Positions 59,681 to 64,000 of a DNA stretch of 64,000 nt are shown here, piece by piece. The stretch spans positions 15,275 through 79,274 of the forward strand of contig CALODL010000037.1 of the NCBI GenBank assembly GCA_942492115.1. Direction: 5' to 3'. A model generated the notes under the pieces. The model was not told where the DNA came from. It made no database searches and saw nothing but the letters and a program-made list of their open reading frames with translations. Origin of the DNA: CALODL01 sp942492115. GTDB taxonomy: Bacteria > Planctomycetota > Phycisphaerae > UBA1845 > CAIVHJ01. Every line of letters starts with the position of its first letter. The first letter of the stretch is position 1. Both the position numbers and the translations under genes were made by a program.

Positions 59681-60739
59681 CTAGAGATAATCTTCGTCCA
59701 GTTTGCCGACAAGGTCCTTGATCTTCTGCACGTCCTGTCGTTTGCACACCAGCGTGGCGTTCTCTGACCGAACAATCACGACGTCTTCGAGGCCGATGGT
59801 GGCGATGAGGTGGTCGTCCTCGCCGACGAAGATGTTGTTCTTCGAATCCATAGCCACCACGCGGCGGTGTGAAAGAATATTGCCATCACCGTCAGGCTGC
59901 AGAACCTCGCCCAGGCTGGTCCACGCGCCGACATCCAGCCATTCACAGTCGAGTTCGCACGTCAGCACACGTGCCGCCTTTTCCATGACGCCGTAATCAA
60001 TGGAAATCTTGTTCAGGTTTGGGAAGACGGCGTTGATGGCGGCGGTTCGCTCGTTGAGCGAACCGGCGAGGCCGACCTTCGAGAGTGCCGCGTAGTTGTC
60101 GGGTAGATGCTGTTTGAACTCGTTGAGGATGGCGCTGATGCGCCATACGAACATGCCGCTGTTCCAGTAGTACTCACCGCTGTTGACATAGCGTTCCGCG
60201 GTGGGGCGGTCGGGCTTCTCTTTGAATTCCGCAGCGACATAGGTGCCGTCGGAAATCCTGTCCCCGCGGCGGACGTAGCCGTAACCGGTGTGTGGTGAGC
60301 GCGGTTTGACGCCCAGGGTCACCAGGGCGTCGGGGTTGGCTTCCGCGGCGGCGTAGGCCCGGTCCAGGCAGCTTTTGAACGTCTCGATGGGCTTAATGAT
60401 GTGATCCGCCGTGAACATGCCCATCGTGCCATCCGCATCGCGCTGCTGCAGAATGACGGCGGCGAGTCCGACGGCGTTGGCCGTATCCCGTACAGCAGGC
60501 TCTCCGATGAGATTGTCGGCCGGGAGTTCCGGCAACTCTTCGGCGACGAGGTCGAGGTGCCGTTGGCTGGTGACCACGTTGATCTGTGCAGGATCCATGC
60601 AGGCGGCCAGGCGTTCGAAGGCCGTGCGCATGAGACTGCGCCCTTCGAGTAACTGGATGAAGTGTTTGGGCCGTTCGCGTCGACTCAGGGGCCACAGCCG
60701 CGTGCCCGCTCCGCCCGCCATGATGACTGCATGTCGCAT
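59681..60739 (-). CDS. manC: Mannose-1-phosphate guanylyltransferase
   Basis: 352 residues. The nucleotidyltransferase start HAVIMAGGAGTRLWPLSR is followed by PKHFIQLLEGRSLMRTAF, then TADHIIKP, the PHTGYGYVRRGD segment, EFKEKPDRPTAERYV and YYWNSGMFVWR, which distinguish GDP-mannose from GDP-glucose or UDP-sugar enzymes. The C-terminal ISIDYGVMEKA and CEWLDVGAWTSLGEV region completes the family. It makes GDP-mannose for surface polysaccharide or glycoprotein. The bifunctional C-terminal isomerase domain of long ManC is absent. AGGAGG lies seven bases before the ATG. pgi is immediately upstream on the same strand, linking fructose-6-phosphate to mannose metabolism. Confidence 0.93.
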   Translation of the reverse strand: MRHAVIMAGGAGTRLWPLSRRERPKHFIQLLEGRSLMRTAFERLAACMDPAQINVVTSQRHLDLVAEELPELPADNLIGEPAVRDTANAVGLAAVILQQRDADGTMGMFTADHIIKPIETFKSCLDRAYAAAEANPDALVTLGVKPRSPHTGYGYVRRGDRISDGTYVAAEFKEKPDRPTAERYVNSGEYYWNSGMFVWRISAILNEFKQHLPDNYAALSKVGLAGSLNERTAAINAVFPNLNKISIDYGVMEKAARVLTCELDCEWLDVGAWTSLGEVLQPDGDGNILSHRRVVAMDSKNNIFVGEDDHLIATIGLEDVVIVRSENATLVCKRQDVQKIKDLVGKLDEDYL

Positions 60740-60763
60740 CGTGATCGCCTCCTGTGCACACGG

Positions 60764-62110
60764 TTAAATCGGCATTTTCTCGAAGCCCGGTTTGCCCATG
60801 AGATGGTAGGTGATTTGCTTACCCAGTTCCACGCCAGGCTGATCGTACGGGTTGACGTTCAGCAGCATGCCGGTGAACGTGGTGGCGGCTTCCATCAGCA
60901 TGATGAACTGCCCGATGGTGTATGCCGAGATTTCCGGGAACCGCACGGTGACGCAGGGGCGGCCACTGTGCGTCAGGGCCAACTCTGTGGCATGCTGCTC
61001 AGCCAGCAGCAGGTCATGTACGGAATGGCCCTTGAGGTAATTCAGCGACGGATCGCTGCTCCCGGGAATGCGCAGGTCACTGCGCGGGTTATCGACCCTG
61101 AGAAACGTGATCAACTTGTCGTCGGGGCCCTCGCGGTACAGTTGGACCTGCGAATGTTGGTCGGTGGCACCGAGCGCTTTGACCGGTGTGGGGCCGACGT
61201 GCCGGCCGCGCCGCGACTTGCCCAGGCTCTCGGCCCACAGTTGGCGGAACCAGTCGGCCATGCTGTAGAGGGCGTTGCTGTAGGGCATCATGACGTTGAT
61301 CGTCTGGCCACGTTGATAGCACAGGTAGTTGATCGCCGCGTACTGCGCCGCCGGATTCCGCCGCAGACTGGTCGACTGCACGACCTTGTCCATGTCGGCG
61401 GCCCCGCGGAGCAGGGCCGCGGTGTCGATGCCGATCAATGCTGCCGGGAACAGGCCGACCGCAGACAACACACTGAACCGCCCACCGACGCCGTCGGGAA
61501 CCGGCAGGGTATCGAAACCCTCCTGATCGGCCGTGCTCCGCAGCGTACCGCTGGCCAGGTCGGTCGTGGCGACGATGTGTCGAGCGGCCTCGTCGCGGCC
61601 CAGTTTTCTGCAGAGCAGATCGTGGACCACGAGGAACTGGCACGCGGTTTCGGCGGTCTGGCCCGATTTGCTGACGACATTGAACAGGGTCTTGTCGAGT
61701 TCGCCCTTGAGCAGGTCGAGCAGCCCGCCGAATTCCGGCGCATCGACATTGTCGACAACGAACAGCCGCGGCCCGCCACGCTTGCGTCGCGCGAGCAGAT
61801 TGTAGTGGGGTAAGGCGAGAGCGTCGCGCAAGGCGATCGTGCCCAGCGCCGACCCACCGATGCCCAGCACGACGACGTTGTCGAATCCACGACTGTAGCG
61901 CGTGGCCATACGGGTTACCGCGCGGCGCATGCGTGTGTCGTTCGGCAGGTCACGGTAGGCATGCGCGCCGCCGTTGCGCTCACGGTTGATCTGCGTGATG
62001 ATGCGCTTCATACGCGGGGCGAGCTTCTCGATGGCCGTGCGCGGGAGGGCCCGCTTGCCCAGCGCCTTGTTGGACAGGGCTCTTGTGTCGAGGGTGATGG
62101 GGTGTTTCAT
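60764..62110 (-). CDS. pgi: Glucose-6-phosphate isomerase
   Basis: 448 residues from ATG 62110 (ATG 62119 is an alternative). Short, bacterial-type PGI with the sugar-binding VVVLGIGGSALGTIALRDAL, NVVSKSGQTAETACQF, VLSAVGLFPAALIGID, the catalytic Glu/His region QLWAESLGKSRRG and GATDQHSQVQLY, and the Lys near the end (NPYDQPGVELGK). It interconverts glucose-6-phosphate and fructose-6-phosphate. Ends 24 bases before the mannose-1-phosphate guanylyltransferase start, so the two are very likely one operon feeding sugar-nucleotide synthesis. Confidence 0.95.
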   Translation of the reverse strand: MKHPITLDTRALSNKALGKRALPRTAIEKLAPRMKRIITQINRERNGGAHAYRDLPNDTRMRRAVTRMATRYSRGFDNVVVLGIGGSALGTIALRDALALPHYNLLARRKRGGPRLFVVDNVDAPEFGGLLDLLKGELDKTLFNVVSKSGQTAETACQFLVVHDLLCRKLGRDEAARHIVATTDLASGTLRSTADQEGFDTLPVPDGVGGRFSVLSAVGLFPAALIGIDTAALLRGAADMDKVVQSTSLRRNPAAQYAAINYLCYQRGQTINVMMPYSNALYSMADWFRQLWAESLGKSRRGRHVGPTPVKALGATDQHSQVQLYREGPDDKLITFLRVDNPRSDLRIPGSSDPSLNYLKGHSVHDLLLAEQHATELALTHSGRPCVTVRFPEISAYTIGQFIMLMEAATTFTGMLLNVNPYDQPGVELGKQITYHLMGKPGFEKMPI

Positions 62111-62495
62111 GGGGTTCATACCTGCTGGCTTACCGGTTGTGCCATCACAGCCTCCAGTCGAGCGTGCTCCTCCGTGGCGAGTCGCGGAGTGTGCTCGCCG
62201 GGGGCTGTTGAGTGCAATGAGCGGGCGGGGATCCGACCCCGCCCGGGCAGTGTCTTCGATGGTCCAGGCTGCGCAACCGCTTTTCCCGCCACTGCGGAGC
62301 ACGCTCGGCTTCCGGCTTGCAGCGGTGTCCGCGTGCTGGTCATGGGTGGCGTTCCAACGCGGGATTTCCCTCTACTGCGTACCGCTGCCACCCCGCGGTT
62401 CATGTGGTTGTCGCGGACGCTGGCTGCTTTGGAGTCGTCTTGTGTGACAGACTGGACGGAAGGCGAATGAACGCTCCGGCTCATGGTGGTGTGCC
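62111..62495 (-). other. Intergenic stretch between the right-hand helicase gene and pgi
   Basis: 385 bases in which I see no convincing gene on either strand. The only structure is the hairpin GGGCGGGG-ATCCGA-CCCCGCCC (62223-62244), which may terminate the helicase transcript (minus strand) although it has no T run. Confidence 0.5.
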
Positions 62496-64000
62496 TCATA
62501 ACTGGCATTCGTCCGGGTCGACGGGTTCGAGTTTGACGTAGTCGAGGACCAGCGTCTTTTCGCCGTAAGCCATGAAACGCAGGCCGGCGCGGACGTTGCT
62601 GCTGCCCGGAGATTTCCACAGGAGCTGGCCGACACCGAATTGCGGATGACGCAGGTACATGCCCGGTTTCCAGCCACTGTAGGCGCCGGGCTTGGGACGT
62701 GGGGTGGACGCGGTATTGCGCTGGCGCGGTTCGTCGGGCTCTGAAGTATCGATCTGGCGAACACCTGCTACCGCGAGTTCCTTGATGAACTGCGAAGGCG
62801 TCGTGCCCTGCATGATGCCGTGGACGCGGCGCCAGTGGGCCAGCGTCAGCGTCAAACGCTTGCGGGCCCGGGTCATGCCGACGAAGAGCAACCGCCGTTC
62901 TTCCTCGATGTTGGGCTCGTCGTCCTGGCGCATGAGCGGCAGCAGGCCCTCTTCGACGCCGATGAGGATGACGGTGTCGTATTCCAGTCCCTTGGCAGCG
63001 TGCAGCGTCATGAGCGTCACTGAGCCACCACGGTCCTTGACGCCGTCGACATCGCTGACCAGGGCGACCATTTCGAGCCAGTCAGCCAGCGTGCCTTCGG
63101 GTTGGCCATTGCTGAACTCGACGGCGGCCGAGATGAGCTCGCGGAGGTTGTCCAGCGCTTCGACGCCACCCTGTTCATCGTTCAGATGATTCTTGAGGCC
63201 GCTGCGGTCGAGGGCGGCCTCGAGCACCGCTGCCGGTTGGGCCGTACCCATGCCCTTGAGTGTTTCGATGATCTCGACGTATTTCTTGATGCCGTTCGCC
63301 CCCGTCTTGCGAATGGTCGAGATGTTGTCGACTTGCTGGCAGGCCTCGAAAGGTGACATGTCATGGGCTTCGGCAAACTTCAGCAGATGGTCGAGCGAGG
63401 TCTTGCCCACCCCGCGTGTCGGTGTGGTCAACGAGCGGACCAGCGCTACCGGATCGGCCGGGTTGACCACCACGCGGACGTACGCGAGGAGGTCCTTGAT
63501 CTCTTTGCGGTTGTAGAACGCCGTTCCGCGAGCGACCTGGTAGCTGATGCCGGCCGCGAGCAGGCCCTCCTCGATCACGCGGGACAGTGAATTGACGCGG
63601 TACAGAACAGCGCATTCGCCGAGTTGACCGCCGGCTTTGACATGTTCCCGGATATGCTTGACCACGAAGTCGGCTTCGTGGTGGCTCGAGTCGTGGGCAA
63701 TGACCGCCACCGGCTCGCCGTCGGAGTTGTCGGTCCACAGGTCCTTGTCCTTGCGCTGGGAGTTACCCTTGATCAGCGCGTCGGCGGATTTGAGAATTGA
63801 CGGTGTCGAGCGGTAGTTCTGCTCGAGGCGCACGATACGGGCACTGGGGTAATCCTTCTCGAATTCCAGGATGTTGCGGATGTCCGCGCCGCGCCAGGCG
63901 TAGATCGACTGATCCGGATCACCAGTCGCACAGATGTTGTGGTTGTTCAGCGTCAGGCCCCGCGCGATCATGTATTGAGCGTGGTTGGTATCCTGGTATT
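62496..64000 (-). CDS. pcrA: UvrD/PcrA superfamily 1 helicase, N-terminus cut by window edge
   Basis: About 501 residues inside the window, beginning at the DEAD-like YQDTNHAQYMIARGL of motif II. Next are ATGDPDQSIYAWRGADI (motif III), RLEQNYRST (motif IV), MTLHAAKGLEYDTVILIG (motif V) and FVGMTRARKRLTLTLA (motif VI). Unlike the UvrD-like gene at 1265, it has a long C-terminal tail ending in MYLRHPQFGVGQLLWKSPGS and KTLVLDYVKLEPVDPDE, a Tudor-like module of PcrA that binds RNA polymerase. It acts in repair, replication restart and transcription-coupled repair. The Walker A and motif Ia lie beyond base 64000. Confidence 0.94.
   Translation of the reverse strand, partial: YQDTNHAQYMIARGLTLNNHNICATGDPDQSIYAWRGADIRNILEFEKDYPSARIVRLEQNYRSTPSILKSADALIKGNSQRKDKDLWTDNSDGEPVAVIAHDSSHHEADFVVKHIREHVKAGGQLGECAVLYRVNSLSRVIEEGLLAAGISYQVARGTAFYNRKEIKDLLAYVRVVVNPADPVALVRSLTTPTRGVGKTSLDHLLKFAEAHDMSPFEACQQVDNISTIRKTGANGIKKYVEIIETLKGMGTAQPAAVLEAALDRSGLKNHLNDEQGGVEALDNLRELISAAVEFSNGQPEGTLADWLEMVALVSDVDGVKDRGGSVTLMTLHAAKGLEYDTVILIGVEEGLLPLMRQDDEPNIEEERRLLFVGMTRARKRLTLTLAHWRRVHGIMQGTTPSQFIKELAVAGVRQIDTSEPDEPRQRNTASTPRPKPGAYSGWKPGMYLRHPQFGVGQLLWKSPGSSNVRAGLRFMAYGEKTLVLDYVKLEPVDPDECQL

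Noticed and set aside
61961..62470. Plus-strand open frame over the pgi start
   Set aside because: Its first part is antisense to pgi and the rest has no protein-like pattern or ribosome-binding site.

Overview
The window comes from a GC-rich, Gram-negative-type bacterium, most likely a planctomycete and possibly of the Phycisphaerae type. This is inferred from gene content: Kdo transferase (outer membrane), LolA-like and BamE-like envelope proteins, short excisionase-type HTH plus receiver regulators, a very long SecA with a zinc-ribbon insert, a TatC with a large periplasmic insert, and a 1549-residue FG-GAP/calcium-repeat lipoprotein. No rRNA, tRNA or CRISPR was recognised.

Layout. 1-3283: mutS2 (cut by the left edge) and a UvrD-type helicase. 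3424-5043: a Sua5/arginine-phosphatase fusion plus rpiB. 5092-8411: an EF-G-like GTPase divergent from an aminotransferase. 8496-15196: acetyltransferase, MMPL transporter, comEC, HAD phosphatase, LolA-like protein. 15197-18495: B12-dependent ribonucleotide reductase with a palindromic leader and a strong terminator. 18615-25532: thioesterase, M28 peptidase, a small secreted protein and glcDEF. 25792-38603: giant lipoprotein, secA, SEC-C mini-protein, waaA, acs. 38654-47448: nadE, a catalytically dead copper-ATPase-like protein, an ACT protein, dnaK, purFM. 47612-56725: a signalling cluster (two HTH-receiver paralogues, an NtrC-like AAA+ regulator, an HDOD-histidine kinase, a stand-alone receiver), interrupted by palindromic repeats, an IS5-type element and mnmG. 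56963-64000: tatC, small envelope and relic genes, ruvX, mannose-1-phosphate guanylyltransferase, pgi and a second UvrD/PcrA helicase cut by the right edge.

The most unusual content is a set of proteins that keep a family fold but have lost or altered the diagnostic catalytic residues: the P-type ATPase lacks the CPx, DKTGT and GDGxND motifs; the NtrC-like protein has no GAFTGA; two receivers have Glu or Ser at the phospho-acceptor; ComEC has no metal ligands in its hydrolase domain; the EF-G-like protein lacks its catalytic His. SecA appears to carry five tandem copies of a helical module centred on W-x3-[KRA]-[YF]. The signalling cluster is the best candidate for an undescribed system: one phosphorylation-competent HTH-receiver and one HDOD kinase work beside several phospho-deaf partners. 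Function there is inference; the residue changes are read directly.

Start sites were chosen by Shine-Dalgarno spacing, stop/start overlap and family length. All functional calls rest on recognising motifs by eye, without database search.
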